The notes under the pieces are model-generated. The model searched no databases and had not been told where the DNA came from. It saw nothing but the letters and a program-made list of their open reading frames with translations. 64,000 nucleotides of DNA from Lentzea aerocolonigenes. Lineage in GTDB: Bacteria > Actinomycetota > Actinomycetes > Mycobacteriales > Pseudonocardiaceae. Below, piece by piece: positions 25,133 to 33,858 of the stretch (within the stretch, counting starts at the first letter, position 1; every line of letters begins with the position of its first letter). A program made the position numbers and the translations under genes. The stretch covers positions 89,198-153,197 of the forward strand of contig NZ_BBOJ01000025.1 of assembly GCF_000974445.1 (NCBI RefSeq). The letters run 5' to 3'.

Positions 25133-25600
25133 TCACGTGAAGATGATCTGGCCACCCGCCGCGCGCTCGTAGAACTCGCCGACCGTGATCACTTCCTGAA
25201 CCTGGTCGATGAAATCCTCTTTGGACAGTCCGAACAGGTCCACGGACGCCTGGCACGCGTACAGGCCTGCTCCGGTGTCCGCGATCATCTCGATGAACTC
25301 GGGGATCGGCGGAATGTCCAGCCCGTCCATCTTGCGCGACAGGTAGTGCGTCATCACCGCGGACATGCCGGGCAGGCCGCCCGCCCACGTCGCGAGGTGC
25401 AGGCCGGGATTGCCGACCGTGGCGAGCTTGATGTGCTCGTGCCTGGCCTTGTGCACGGCGTCGAGCCCGAAGAACGTGAAGAACAGGTCTGCCTCGATGC
25501 CTTCCGCGCGGGCGCCGTTGGCCATGATCAGCGCGGGGTAGATGCCTTCCAGGGAGCCCTTGGAGACGATGATGGACACCTTCTCGATCTTGTCCTGCAT
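25133..25600 (-). CDS. DsrE/DsrF-like sulfur-carrier family protein
   Basis: This 155-residue protein has the DsrE fold: KVSIIVSKGSLEGIYPALIMANGA, EADLFFTFFGLDAV and a late cysteine in TGAGLYACQASVDLFG. This is the DsrE2/peroxiredoxin-like group found with persulfide-handling enzymes. The single conserved cysteine (about residue 115) could carry a persulfide. ATG 25600 (or GTG 25603) follows GAGAGG. It lies 21 bp after the TusE-like gene in the SQR operon. Confidence 0.85.
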   Translation of the reverse strand: MQDKIEKVSIIVSKGSLEGIYPALIMANGARAEGIEADLFFTFFGLDAVHKARHEHIKLATVGNPGLHLATWAGGLPGMSAVMTHYLSRKMDGLDIPPIPEFIEMIADTGAGLYACQASVDLFGLSKEDFIDQVQEVITVGEFYERAAGGQIIFT

Positions 25601-25621
25601 CACGAACGGTCCTCTCTGCGA

Positions 25622-25939
25622 TCAGATGCAGCCACGCGGCTTCGGGATGCCGGCGATGCGGGCCGCGAGCTTGGCCGGTCCCTTCGGGAAGAGCTGGTAG
25701 AGCTCCTTGACGCTGACGCCGGAGGACTTGCCCAGCGCGCGAACGGTGGGACCGGTGCCCTTCTGCGCGAACTCCGTGCGCATGAAGTTGATGACCTGCC
25801 AGTGCCGGCCGGTCAGGTCGCCCACGCCGGCCTCGTGCGCGATCTCGGCCGCCATGTCCTCACGCCACTGCCTGGGGTCGGTGAAGAAGCCTTCGTCGTT
25901 CACCGAGACCTCGGTTCCCGCGTACACCTTGCTGGACAT
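25622..25939 (-). CDS. tusE: TusE/DsrC-like sulfur relay protein
   Basis: This 105-residue protein matches DsrC/TusE: NDEGFFTDPRQWREDMA at the start, HWQVINFMRTEF in the middle and the C-terminal arm GIPKPRGCI with the penultimate cysteine C104 (CysA). The second DsrC cysteine, 11 residues earlier, is alanine, so this is the one-cysteine TusE-like form that passes on a persulfide rather than forming the DsrC trisulfide. It lies 12 bp after SQR and 21 bp before the DsrE-like gene. Confidence 0.9.
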   Translation of the reverse strand: MSSKVYAGTEVSVNDEGFFTDPRQWREDMAAEIAHEAGVGDLTGRHWQVINFMRTEFAQKGTGPTVRALGKSSGVSVKELYQLFPKGPAKLAARIAGIPKPRGCI

Positions 25940-25951
25940 CCAGGTTGCTCC

Positions 25952-27190
25952 TCACCGGAGTTCGAATCGCTTGCCCGCCAAGGGCATCGCGGTGGACACG
26001 CCGGGCAGGTCCCTGCCGGGCAGGAGGCTGTGCCAGTACAGCCAGCCGAACATCAGCTTGCCGAGGTGGTTGAGCCGGGACTCCTTGAGCAACGGCAGTC
26101 CGACCGCGGACGGGTAGTGCCCGGGCAACGGCTCGGTGTCGTAGTTGAAGTCGATCAGCACCGCCTTGCCGAAGCCGCTCTCGATGAAGCAGTTGGTGTG
26201 GCCGTCGAAACTCGCGTCGAGCTCTCCTCCCGCGAGGTACCGCACCACGTTGCGCACCAGCACTTCTCCCTCGAAGTGGGTCACCGAACCCGCCTTCGAC
26301 ACCGGGATCGCCGCGGCGTCGCCGATGACGAAGACGTTGTCCCTGACCTTCGACTGCAGCGTGTGCTCGTCGGTGGGCACGAAACCGAGCGCGTCACCGA
26401 GCCCCCGGGAACGCTCGACGCATTCGGCTCCTCCGTGCGCGGGCACGACGACGGCCAGGTCGAACTCGACCTCCCGCTCGTCGAACGAGATCAGCTTTCC
26501 CGCCGCACCGTCGACCTCACCGGTGTTGAACTCCGTCACCAGCTCGATGCCCTTCTCCTGCAGCATCCTGGCGAGGGCGCGGGAGGCGACAGGTTTGGTG
26601 AACGCCCCGTCCAGGGGCGTGACGTAGGTCAGCCGGACCTGGTCGCGGATGCCGCGTTCCTGGAAGTACCAGTCGGCCAGGAAGCAGAACTCCAGCGGTG
26701 CCACCGGGCACTTGATCGGCATGTCCACGACGTTGACGACCACCCGGCCGCCCTCGAAGTCCCGCAGCGCGCGGGCAAGCGCGGTCGCGCCCTTCAGGTC
26801 GTAGAAGCTGAACACCTTCGACATCCAGCCGGCACCGGTCAGGCCCTCGGTCTCCTCCGGCACCAGCCGGGCACCGGTCGCGACGACCAGGACGTCGTAG
26901 TCGAGCTCGGCACCCCCGGTGAGGTGGACCTTGTTCGCCTCCACGTCGACGTGGTCGACGCCGCAGTCGCGGTAGGCGATGCCGTCGTGCAGCTGCCGAC
27001 CCCGCGAACGGACGAGATCCTCCTGGTGTGCGAGCCCGAACGGCACGAACAACAGACCAGGCTGATAGACGTGGTCGTCGTCGCGGTCGACGACGGTGAT
27101 CTCGCACTCCCCCGCCAGGGCGCGCTGGAGCCTGTTGGCCGCGAGGGTGCCGCCGGTGCCGCCGCCGAGGATCACGATTCGCCTGGTCAT
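25952..27190 (-). CDS. sqr: Sulfide:quinone oxidoreductase-like flavoprotein
   Basis: This 412-residue FAD protein has VILGGGTGGTLAANRL at residues about 5-20 and a second nucleotide motif near VIGDAAAIPVSKAGS. Two cysteines fit the SQR sulfur-binding pair: IKCPVAPLEFC (about residue 168) and TNCFIESG (about 350). SQRs oxidise sulfide to sulfane sulfur and reduce menaquinone at the membrane. ATG 27190 has no Shine-Dalgarno; a DevR-like box is centred 42.5 bp upstream, suggesting a leaderless message. TusE, DsrE and a membrane protein follow. Confidence 0.85.
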   Translation of the reverse strand: MTRRIVILGGGTGGTLAANRLQRALAGECEITVVDRDDDHVYQPGLLFVPFGLAHQEDLVRSRGRQLHDGIAYRDCGVDHVDVEANKVHLTGGAELDYDVLVVATGARLVPEETEGLTGAGWMSKVFSFYDLKGATALARALRDFEGGRVVVNVVDMPIKCPVAPLEFCFLADWYFQERGIRDQVRLTYVTPLDGAFTKPVASRALARMLQEKGIELVTEFNTGEVDGAAGKLISFDEREVEFDLAVVVPAHGGAECVERSRGLGDALGFVPTDEHTLQSKVRDNVFVIGDAAAIPVSKAGSVTHFEGEVLVRNVVRYLAGGELDASFDGHTNCFIESGFGKAVLIDFNYDTEPLPGHYPSAVGLPLLKESRLNHLGKLMFGWLYWHSLLPGRDLPGVSTAMPLAGKRFELR

Positions 27191-27225
27191 GTCACCAGTC
27201 TTCGGTCCGGCGCGGCCGGTCCCCA

Positions 27226-27262
27226 GGGGCCTTCGTCCCCGCGCACGCGGGCCCGTGGACCG
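27226..27262. promoter_or_regulatory. Symmetric DevR-like box pair between two divergent leaderless genes
   Basis: GGGGC-CTTC-GTCCC (27226-27239) is centred 42.5 bp from the SQR ATG (27190). GGGCC-CGTG-GACCG (27249-27262) is centred 42.5 bp from GTG 27298 of the desulfurase-like gene. The boxes start 23 bp apart. Neither start codon has a Shine-Dalgarno sequence. Confidence 0.65.
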
Positions 27263-27297
27263 CGTCCGCGGGCGGTCCACGGACTCACGATGAACCA

Positions 27298-29007
27298 GTG
27301 ACGAGCCACGTTCTCGACGCTCCGGCCTCGCCGCTGCTGGACCGCATCCGCAGCGGCCTCATCGGTGACGGCGAAGTTCTCGACGGGCCTTACGGTCCGC
27401 GCAGGATCATCTACGCGGACTACACCGCGTCGGGCCGGGCGCTGGACTTCGTGGAGGACTTCATCCGCGCGCACGTCCTCCCCCGCTACGCCAACACCCA
27501 CACGGAGAGCTCCGGCACGGGGCTGTACACGACGAGGCTGCGCGAGCAGGCCCGGCGGCTCATCCGTGATTCGGTCGGTGGCACGGAGGACGACCTCGTG
27601 ATCTTCTGCGGCTCGGGTGCGACCGCTGCGATCAACAAGCTCATCGGGATTCTCGAGATCCGGCTTCCGGCGGGGTTGAGCGACAAGTACTCGTTGCGGG
27701 ACCGGATTCCGCCGGACCAGCGCCCGGTGGTGTTCGTCGGTCCGTACGAGCACCACTCCAACGAACTGCCGTGGCGCGAGTCGATCGCGGACGTCGTCGT
27801 CATCGGCGAGGACGCCCGCGGCCACATCGACGTCGCCGAACTGCGCAGGCAGCTGGTGCGGTACTCCTGCCGCCCGCTGCGGATCGGCAGCTTCTCCGCC
27901 GCCTCCAACGTCACCGGTGTGCTCACCAACGCCGACAGCATCGCCGCGCTGTTGCACGACCACGGCGCGCTGTCGTTCTGGGACTACGCGGCCGCAGCCC
28001 CGTACGTGCCCATCCGCGTGCGGGAGAGCGCGCCCGGTCGCGGCGACCACAAAGACGCGATCTTCCTGTCACCGCACAAGTTCGTCGGCGGACCGCAGAC
28101 GCCCGGCGTGCTCGTGGTCCGCCGCGAGCTGGTCACCAACGCGGTGCCGACGGTGCCGGGCGGCGGCACGGTGGCGTTCGTCCGCCCGGACGGCCACCGC
28201 TACCTCGACGACCCGGTGGCCCGCGAGGAGGGCGGTACACCCGCCATCGTCGAGTCCATCCGGGCCGGTCTGGTGTTCGCGCTCAAGGACGCCGTCGGCA
28301 CCAGGCTGATCCAGGCCCGCGAAGAACGCCTGTGGCGGCACGCCCTCGCGGCTTGGGAGGACGAGCCCGGCATCGAGATCCTCGGCCACCACGACGCCGC
28401 CCGGCTGTCCATCGTGTCCTTCCGCCTCCGCCACGGCGAACGGTTCCTGCACCACAACTTCGTCGTCGCCGTGCTCAACGACCTGTTCGGCATCCAGTCC
28501 CGCGGCGGGTGCTCGTGCGCCGGACCGTACGGACACCGGCTGCTCGCCATCGACACCGCGCACTCGCACGGCTACGACCACGAGGTCGCCATCGGCTGCG
28601 AAGGCGTCAAGCCCGGCTGGGTGCGGCTCAACTTCAACTACTTCATCACCGACGCCGTCCGCGACTACCTCGTCGAGGCCGTGCGGCTCATCGCCCGGTA
28701 CGGCCACCGGCTGCTGACCGACTACTTCTTCGACCCGCACACCGGACTGTGGCAGCACCGCGCCAAAGCCGCTGTCCCGCTGGAACTGCCGGATCTGCGC
28801 GCGGTGGTGAACACCTCCGCGGCCGCCACCGCGCCGCGGGCCGACGACGGTGTCCTGGCCTCACAACTGGACGATGCCCGGTGTCTGCTCGCCGAACGCG
28901 CGGACCTGGTCGACGACGGGCCCACCGGGCTGTCCGAGGACTTCGAGGCGTTGCGGTGGTTCCTCCTGCCGCCCGTGTGTCTGCTCGGTCAGGCGAGTGC
29001 CAGGTAG
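27298..29007 (+). CDS. Aminotransferase class V / cysteine desulfurase-like PLP enzyme, long form
   Basis: This 569-residue PLP enzyme has the cofactor lysine in LSPHKFVGGPQTPG (about residue 262), FVGPYEHHSNELPWRE and a cysteine-rich loop RGGCSCAGPYGH (about 400) in the position of the desulfurase catalytic cysteine. Typical enzymes are about 400 residues; here a C-terminal extension of about 100 residues follows. It probably takes sulfur from cysteine or selenocysteine-like substrates and could feed TusE. GTG 27298 lacks a ribosome site and appears leaderless. Confidence 0.85.
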   Translation: MTSHVLDAPASPLLDRIRSGLIGDGEVLDGPYGPRRIIYADYTASGRALDFVEDFIRAHVLPRYANTHTESSGTGLYTTRLREQARRLIRDSVGGTEDDLVIFCGSGATAAINKLIGILEIRLPAGLSDKYSLRDRIPPDQRPVVFVGPYEHHSNELPWRESIADVVVIGEDARGHIDVAELRRQLVRYSCRPLRIGSFSAASNVTGVLTNADSIAALLHDHGALSFWDYAAAAPYVPIRVRESAPGRGDHKDAIFLSPHKFVGGPQTPGVLVVRRELVTNAVPTVPGGGTVAFVRPDGHRYLDDPVAREEGGTPAIVESIRAGLVFALKDAVGTRLIQAREERLWRHALAAWEDEPGIEILGHHDAARLSIVSFRLRHGERFLHHNFVVAVLNDLFGIQSRGGCSCAGPYGHRLLAIDTAHSHGYDHEVAIGCEGVKPGWVRLNFNYFITDAVRDYLVEAVRLIARYGHRLLTDYFFDPHTGLWQHRAKAAVPLELPDLRAVVNTSAAATAPRADDGVLASQLDDARCLLAERADLVDDGPTGLSEDFEALRWFLLPPVCLLGQASAR

Positions 29008-29097
29008 AGGTCCTCCTCCAGTTGCGTGATCACGTCAGGTCGAGCACCTGACAACCCACCAGCACACGACCACTCCCGGCACGAGCGCAGAGAGAAG

Positions 29098-30051
29098 TCA
29101 CGGCCGAAGGATCCGCCCCTGCGGGGTCATTCGCGGTGGGGCCTCGGTGACGCGCGCACCCACGGTCGTCCCGGCCTCGCCGCGCAGGATCGCTTCGGCG
29201 TCGGCGAGCGCGCCGATCGCCGCCGTGGACCCGGTCGCCTCGACGAAACGGCGGCACGCCTCGATCTTCGGGCCCATCGAGCCGGCGGGGAACGTCAGGT
29301 GTTCGAGTTCGTCCAAGTCGAGGTGGTGCAACGGTTCGGCGTCCGGCAGGCCGAAGTCGGTCATCACGGCGGGCACGTCGGTCAGCAGGAGCAGGCGGTC
29401 GGCTTTCAGGGCGATCGCGAGTGCCGCGGACGTGAGGTCCTTGTCCACCACGGCCTCGACGCCGACGAGCTTGCCCGTGTCCACGATCGGCGCGCCTCCT
29501 CCTCCGGCGCAGACCACGACCGTTCCGTCGCTCACCAGCTGCTCGATGGAGTCCTGTTCGACCAGCCGCAGGGGTTCGGGCGACGGCACCACGCGGCGCC
29601 AGTGCGGGCCGTCCGGTGCGATGGTCCAGCCGTTCTGCTCGGCCAAACGGGTCGCCCGGTCGCGGTCGTAGATCGGGCCGATGAACTTGGTCGGTGCGGA
29701 GAACGCCGGGTCGGCCGGGTCGACGACGGTCTGGGTCACCACGGCGAGAACGGGTTTGCGGACTCCCGCGTTGCGCAGCGACTGGGCCAGCCAGTAGCCG
29801 ATCATGCCCTGTGTCTCGGCGCCGAGGGTGTCGAGCGGGTACGGACGGCTCAGCGCCGGGTCGGCCTCGCTCTCCAGCGCGAGCAGGCCGATCTGTGGGC
29901 CGTTGCCGTGGCAGATGACGAGGTCGTGGTCGGCGGCCAGTGGTGCGAGGGCGCGCGCCGCTGCCTCGACGTGGTGGAGCTGGACGGCCGCGTCCGCGCG
30001 TTCGCCGCGCACGAGCAGGGCGTTGCCTCCGAGAGCGACGACGATGCGCAT
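29098..30051 (-). CDS. arcC: Carbamate kinase
   Basis: This 317-residue amino-acid-kinase-fold enzyme starts MRIVVALGGNALL and has ICHGNGPQIGLLALE, VCAGGGGAPIV and DKDLTSAALAIAL. It converts carbamoyl phosphate and ADP to ATP, CO2 and ammonia, the ATP-yielding step of the arginine deiminase pathway. ATG 30051 overlaps the arcB stop (ATGA). It is the last gene of arcDABC; the 90 bp after it hold no gene. Confidence 0.95.
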   Translation of the reverse strand: MRIVVALGGNALLVRGERADAAVQLHHVEAAARALAPLAADHDLVICHGNGPQIGLLALESEADPALSRPYPLDTLGAETQGMIGYWLAQSLRNAGVRKPVLAVVTQTVVDPADPAFSAPTKFIGPIYDRDRATRLAEQNGWTIAPDGPHWRRVVPSPEPLRLVEQDSIEQLVSDGTVVVCAGGGGAPIVDTGKLVGVEAVVDKDLTSAALAIALKADRLLLLTDVPAVMTDFGLPDAEPLHHLDLDELEHLTFPAGSMGPKIEACRRFVEATGSTAAIGALADAEAILRGEAGTTVGARVTEAPPRMTPQGRILRP

Positions 30052-31043
30052 CAGGAGGCCAATCCGGAGATCATGACCGCCTTGATGGTGTGCAGGCGGT
30101 TCTCGGCCTGGTCGAAGACGACGGACGCGGGTGAGGAGAACACCTCGTCGCTGACCTCGGCGCCGTCGAGGCCGTACTGGTCGTGGACTCGGCGGCCAAC
30201 GGTCGTGGTGCGGTCGTGGATGGACGGCAGGCAGTGCAGGAACTTCGTGTTCGGGTTGCCCGTGGCCTTCATCAGTTCGGCGGTGACGCGGTAGGGCGTC
30301 AGCAACTCGACGCGGCTTTCCCAGACCTCCGGGGAGTCGCCCATGCTCACCCAGACGTCGGTGTAGACGAAGTCGACGCCGCGGACGGCCTCGTCCGGGT
30401 TGTCGGTGACGAGGACGCGGGCGCCGGTCGCGATGGCGAGCTCGTGCGCCTTGTCGATCACGTCGGCGGGTGGCTGCAGCGTGGTGGGGGCGGCGATGCG
30501 GACGTCCATGCCGAGCAGGGCGCCCGTGATCAGCAGGGAGCGGGCGACGTTGTTGTGGCCGTCGCCGACGAAGGCGAAGCCGATCTCCTCGACCGGGCCG
30601 GGGTGGTTCTCGACCATGGTGAGGACGTCGGCGAGCATCTGGGTCGGGTGCCAGGAGTCGGTGAGGCCGTTCCAGACGGGGACGCCGGCGTGGTCGGCTA
30701 GCTCCTCGACGGTCTCCTGGGCGAAGCCGCGGAACTCGATGCCGTCGAACATGCGGCCGAGAACCTTCGCCGTGTCCGGAATGGACTCCTCGCGGCCCAT
30801 GTGGGAACCGGTCGGGTCCAGGTAGGTGACGTGGGCGCCCTGGTCGTGGGCCGCGACTTCGAACGCGCACCGGGTGCGGGTGGAGCTCTTCTCGAAGACC
30901 AGGGCGATGTTCTTGCCGGTGAGCAGTGGCTGTTCGGTGCCGGACGCTTTGGCCCGCTTGAGACCCCGAGCCTGGGAGACGAGGTCGAGGAACCTGTCCT
31001 TGGTGAGGTCGAGTTCCTTGAGAAGAGAGCCTGGGTGTCGCAT
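30051..31043 (-). CDS. arcB: Ornithine carbamoyltransferase (catabolic, by context)
   Basis: This 330-residue enzyme has the carbamoyl-phosphate motif FEKSSTRTRCAFEVA (about 52-66), HMGREESIPDTAKVLGRMFD and HCLPSIHD near residue 270. In this operon it would run towards citrulline phosphorolysis, giving ornithine and carbamoyl phosphate. ATG 31043; a 12-bp gap separates it from arcA. Confidence 0.95.
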   Translation of the reverse strand: MRHPGSLLKELDLTKDRFLDLVSQARGLKRAKASGTEQPLLTGKNIALVFEKSSTRTRCAFEVAAHDQGAHVTYLDPTGSHMGREESIPDTAKVLGRMFDGIEFRGFAQETVEELADHAGVPVWNGLTDSWHPTQMLADVLTMVENHPGPVEEIGFAFVGDGHNNVARSLLITGALLGMDVRIAAPTTLQPPADVIDKAHELAIATGARVLVTDNPDEAVRGVDFVYTDVWVSMGDSPEVWESRVELLTPYRVTAELMKATGNPNTKFLHCLPSIHDRTTTVGRRVHDQYGLDGAEVSDEVFSSPASVVFDQAENRLHTIKAVMISGLAS

Positions 31044-31055
31044 CGGGAGGTCCTT

Positions 31056-32300
31056 TCAGATGCCGTCGCGCTGGATCGGACAGGTCATGCAGCGGGCACC
31101 GCCCCGGCCGCGGCCGAATTCGTTGCCGGGGATGGCGATGACCTCGATGCCGTGGTCGGCGAGCATGGTGTTGGTGACGGTGTTGCGCTCGTAGCCGACG
31201 ACGACGCCGGGTGCGAGGGCGAGGAAGTTGTTGGCGTCGTCCCACTGTTCACGTTCAGCGGCGCGCGCGTCCTCGGCCGCGCTCAGCACGCGGAGGCGGT
31301 CGAGGCCGAGCTGGTCGGCGATCGTCGCGAACACCGAGTCGCGTTCCTCGACCCGCAGTCCGGCGGAGGCGTGCTCGACCACCTCGATCGGGTCCGCCGG
31401 GGTGATCAGCCACGTGCGCAGCTGAGCCGGGTCGAGTTCCGGGTACCGGATGAAGGTGGCCGGGTCGAGCATCGTCATGACCGTGTCGAGGTGCATGAGC
31501 GCGTGCGAGCGCGGCAACTGGACGGCGATCACGGACTTCGCCTGGCCGGTGCGGAACAGTTCGCGTGCCAGGATTTCCACGCCCATCGGGGTGGTCCGCT
31601 CCCCCATGCCGATCAGCACGGTGCCGCGGCCGAGGACGAGGATGTCGCCGCCTTCCAGCGTCGCGGGCTGGTGGTTGGCGTCGTCGGCACCGTAGTAGGT
31701 CGGGAAGGTGACGTCGGCGAACAGCGGGTGGAAGCGGTAGACGGCCTGGCAGTGCAGGGATTCGCGGCGGCGGGCGGGCTTGGCCATGGGGTTGATCGTC
31801 ACGCCGCCGTAGATCCACGCCGAGCTGTCGCGCGGGAACAACGTGTTGGGCAGCGGCGGAAGGACGAAGTCGTCGAGGCCGAGCGAGCTCCACCGCAGGC
31901 TGTGCACGCCGAGGGGTGACAGGTCGGCGCGGGTGACCCCACCGATGAGCAGTTCGGCGAGCTGTGGCGCGTCGACCTTCTCCGCGAACTCGCGCACCGG
32001 GGCGGACAGCGTGGGGCCGAGCAGCTCCGGGGTGCAGACGCGGTCGAGGACGAACGCGCGGGCTTCCGGCAGTGCCAGGGTCTCCGCCAGCAGCGTTCCG
32101 GTGTGGTGCACGGTGATGCCGCGAGTGCGCAGGACATCGGCGAAGTGGTCGTGTTCCTCACGAGCCTTCGAGGCCCACAGCACGTCGTCGAAGAGCAGCT
32201 CGTCGCAGTTGCGCGGGGTGAGGCGGGACAGCTCCAGGCCGGGCCGGTGCACGACGACCTGGCGCAGCGTGCCGACCTCGGAGTGGACGCCGAGGGTCAT
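31056..32300 (-). CDS. arcA: Arginine deiminase
   Basis: This 414-residue enzyme starts GVHSEVGTLRQVVVHRPG and has the substrate and catalytic motifs LEGGDILVLGRGTVLIG and HLDTVMTMLD, with the catalytic cysteine in GGARCMTCPIQR near the C-terminus. It deiminates arginine to citrulline and ammonia. ATG 32300 overlaps the stop of the transporter gene (ATGA). It is full length for the family. Confidence 0.96.
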   Translation of the reverse strand: MTLGVHSEVGTLRQVVVHRPGLELSRLTPRNCDELLFDDVLWASKAREEHDHFADVLRTRGITVHHTGTLLAETLALPEARAFVLDRVCTPELLGPTLSAPVREFAEKVDAPQLAELLIGGVTRADLSPLGVHSLRWSSLGLDDFVLPPLPNTLFPRDSSAWIYGGVTINPMAKPARRRESLHCQAVYRFHPLFADVTFPTYYGADDANHQPATLEGGDILVLGRGTVLIGMGERTTPMGVEILARELFRTGQAKSVIAVQLPRSHALMHLDTVMTMLDPATFIRYPELDPAQLRTWLITPADPIEVVEHASAGLRVEERDSVFATIADQLGLDRLRVLSAAEDARAAEREQWDDANNFLALAPGVVVGYERNTVTNTMLADHGIEVIAIPGNEFGRGRGGARCMTCPIQRDGI

Positions 32301-33670
32301 GACTTCACCTCGCCGTACTCACCGCGGCCGGCCTTGAGCCAGATGTAGAGCGGCACGCCGAGCAGCAGGCACACGGCGCCGTAGTAGACGGCCTGGTAAC
32401 CGCTGCCGGCCAGGGCCCAGAAGGAGAAGACCAGGGCGAGCACCGAGATGATGCCGTCACGCAGGAGGTGCGGCCACTCGGCCTTGCGTCCGCGGACCAG
32501 CAGCCAGAACAGCTGGGCGGCCGCGCTGAACAGGTACGGCACGACCGCGGTGAACACCGACAGCAGCACGAGCGTCGTGAAGACCTGCTCGAAGTTGGTG
32601 TAGCTGACGACCACCAGGGCCGAGGCGAGGACGGTCGAGCTGATGATGCCGAAGCTCGGGATGTCGCCTCGGGTGCGCAGGAACGCCTTCGGGAACAGGT
32701 TGTCCTTCGCGGCCGCCATGGGCATCTCGCCGATGATCAGGGTCCAGCCGATGAGGCAGCCGAGACCGGAGACGACAGCGGCGATCGCGATGGCCTGCCC
32801 TGCCCACTGGCCGCCGAAGATGGCGTTGGCGGCGTCGGTGAACGGCGCCTTCGTATCGCGCAGAGCCGCGTTCGGCACGGTGCCGAAGACGGTGAGCGTG
32901 CCGAGGATGTAGATGACAGCGCAGCCGATAGTGCCGAGGACGGTGGCGCGGCCGACGTTGCGCTCGGGGTCACGGACGCGGCCGGCGGCGACCGACGCGG
33001 TCTCGATGCCGATGTAGCTGAACAGCGCGATGGCCGCGGCAGCCGAGATGGCGCCCCAGATCGAGGTGCCGCTCGCGTTGAACGCGCCGAAGTTCGCCGA
33101 CTTCACGAAGAACACGCCGACGGTCGCCATGAACAGCAGCGGCACGATCTTCAGCACGGTGAACAGGATCTGCGTCACCGCCATGTTCCGCAGGCCGGAC
33201 AGGTTCACCAGCGCCGGGATCCACAGACCCACCAGAGCGATCACGATGGACCAGCCGACCTCGTGCTCCGTGTTCACGAACACCTCGACGTAGCCGACCA
33301 GCGCGACGACGATCGCGGCGTTGCCCGCCCAGGCGGTGATCCAGTAACACCAGGCGTTGAGGAACCCGGCGAACTCACCGAAGGCATCGCGCGCATAGAC
33401 GTAGGGGCCACCGGAACCAGCGATCCGCTTGGAGAGCGCGCCGAACGCGAGAGCGAGCGCCAGGGCACCGATCGTGACGAGCACGAAGGCCACCAGGCTG
33501 ACCGGACCGAACGGCGCGAGCGCGGCGGGCAGCCCGAACACGCCGGTGCCGATCACGGAGCCGACCACCAGCGCGATCGCGGTGGGCAACCCGAACCTGG
33601 ACGGTGTCGGCGCATCGGCGCCGGGGTCAGGCCGCGTCGCGGCGGCTGGTCCTGAGGTGTCCGTGCTCAC
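32297..33670 (-). CDS. arcD: APC-family amino acid transporter, probable arginine/ornithine antiporter
   Basis: This 457-residue permease has about twelve membrane helices and the APC signature GLPTAIALVVGSVIGTGVFGLP in the first. Its place at the head of arcDABC makes arginine/ornithine exchange the likely job. GTG 33670 is chosen because GGGAG lies eight bases upstream; the ATG at 33739 would add an unlikely leader. A DevR-like box pair lies 92 bp upstream. Confidence 0.88.
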   Translation of the reverse strand: MSTDTSGPAAATRPDPGADAPTPSRFGLPTAIALVVGSVIGTGVFGLPAALAPFGPVSLVAFVLVTIGALALALAFGALSKRIAGSGGPYVYARDAFGEFAGFLNAWCYWITAWAGNAAIVVALVGYVEVFVNTEHEVGWSIVIALVGLWIPALVNLSGLRNMAVTQILFTVLKIVPLLFMATVGVFFVKSANFGAFNASGTSIWGAISAAAAIALFSYIGIETASVAAGRVRDPERNVGRATVLGTIGCAVIYILGTLTVFGTVPNAALRDTKAPFTDAANAIFGGQWAGQAIAIAAVVSGLGCLIGWTLIIGEMPMAAAKDNLFPKAFLRTRGDIPSFGIISSTVLASALVVVSYTNFEQVFTTLVLLSVFTAVVPYLFSAAAQLFWLLVRGRKAEWPHLLRDGIISVLALVFSFWALAGSGYQAVYYGAVCLLLGVPLYIWLKAGRGEYGEVKS

Positions 33671-33761
33671 GACGTGCTCCCAACTCCGATGTGGACTTTC
33701 GCTGTGAGCAGCCTGCGCCGGGCGTGCACGACGTCCCACCGACCCAGGGCTTGTCGGTGCC

Positions 33762-33798
33762 GGGCACTAGGTCCCCTTCCGGGCGGGACCCCGGTCTC
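33762..33798. promoter_or_regulatory. DevR-like box pair between arcD and alcohol dehydrogenase
   Basis: GGGCA-CTAG-GTCCC (33762-33775) and GGGAC-CCCG-GTCTC (33785-33798) start 23 bp apart. The second ends 60 bp before the alcohol dehydrogenase ATG; the first is 92 bp from the arcD start. The pair may serve both directions. Confidence 0.6.
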
Positions 33799-33858
33799 TG
33801 CGCGCCGCGAGACCGCGCGAGAAGCCTTGGGGTGAAGACGAGTCACGAGGAGGAACCG

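Noticed and set aside
32468..33655. Long plus-strand frame opposite the arc transporter
   Set aside because: Low-complexity, charged antisense shadow of a membrane-protein gene.
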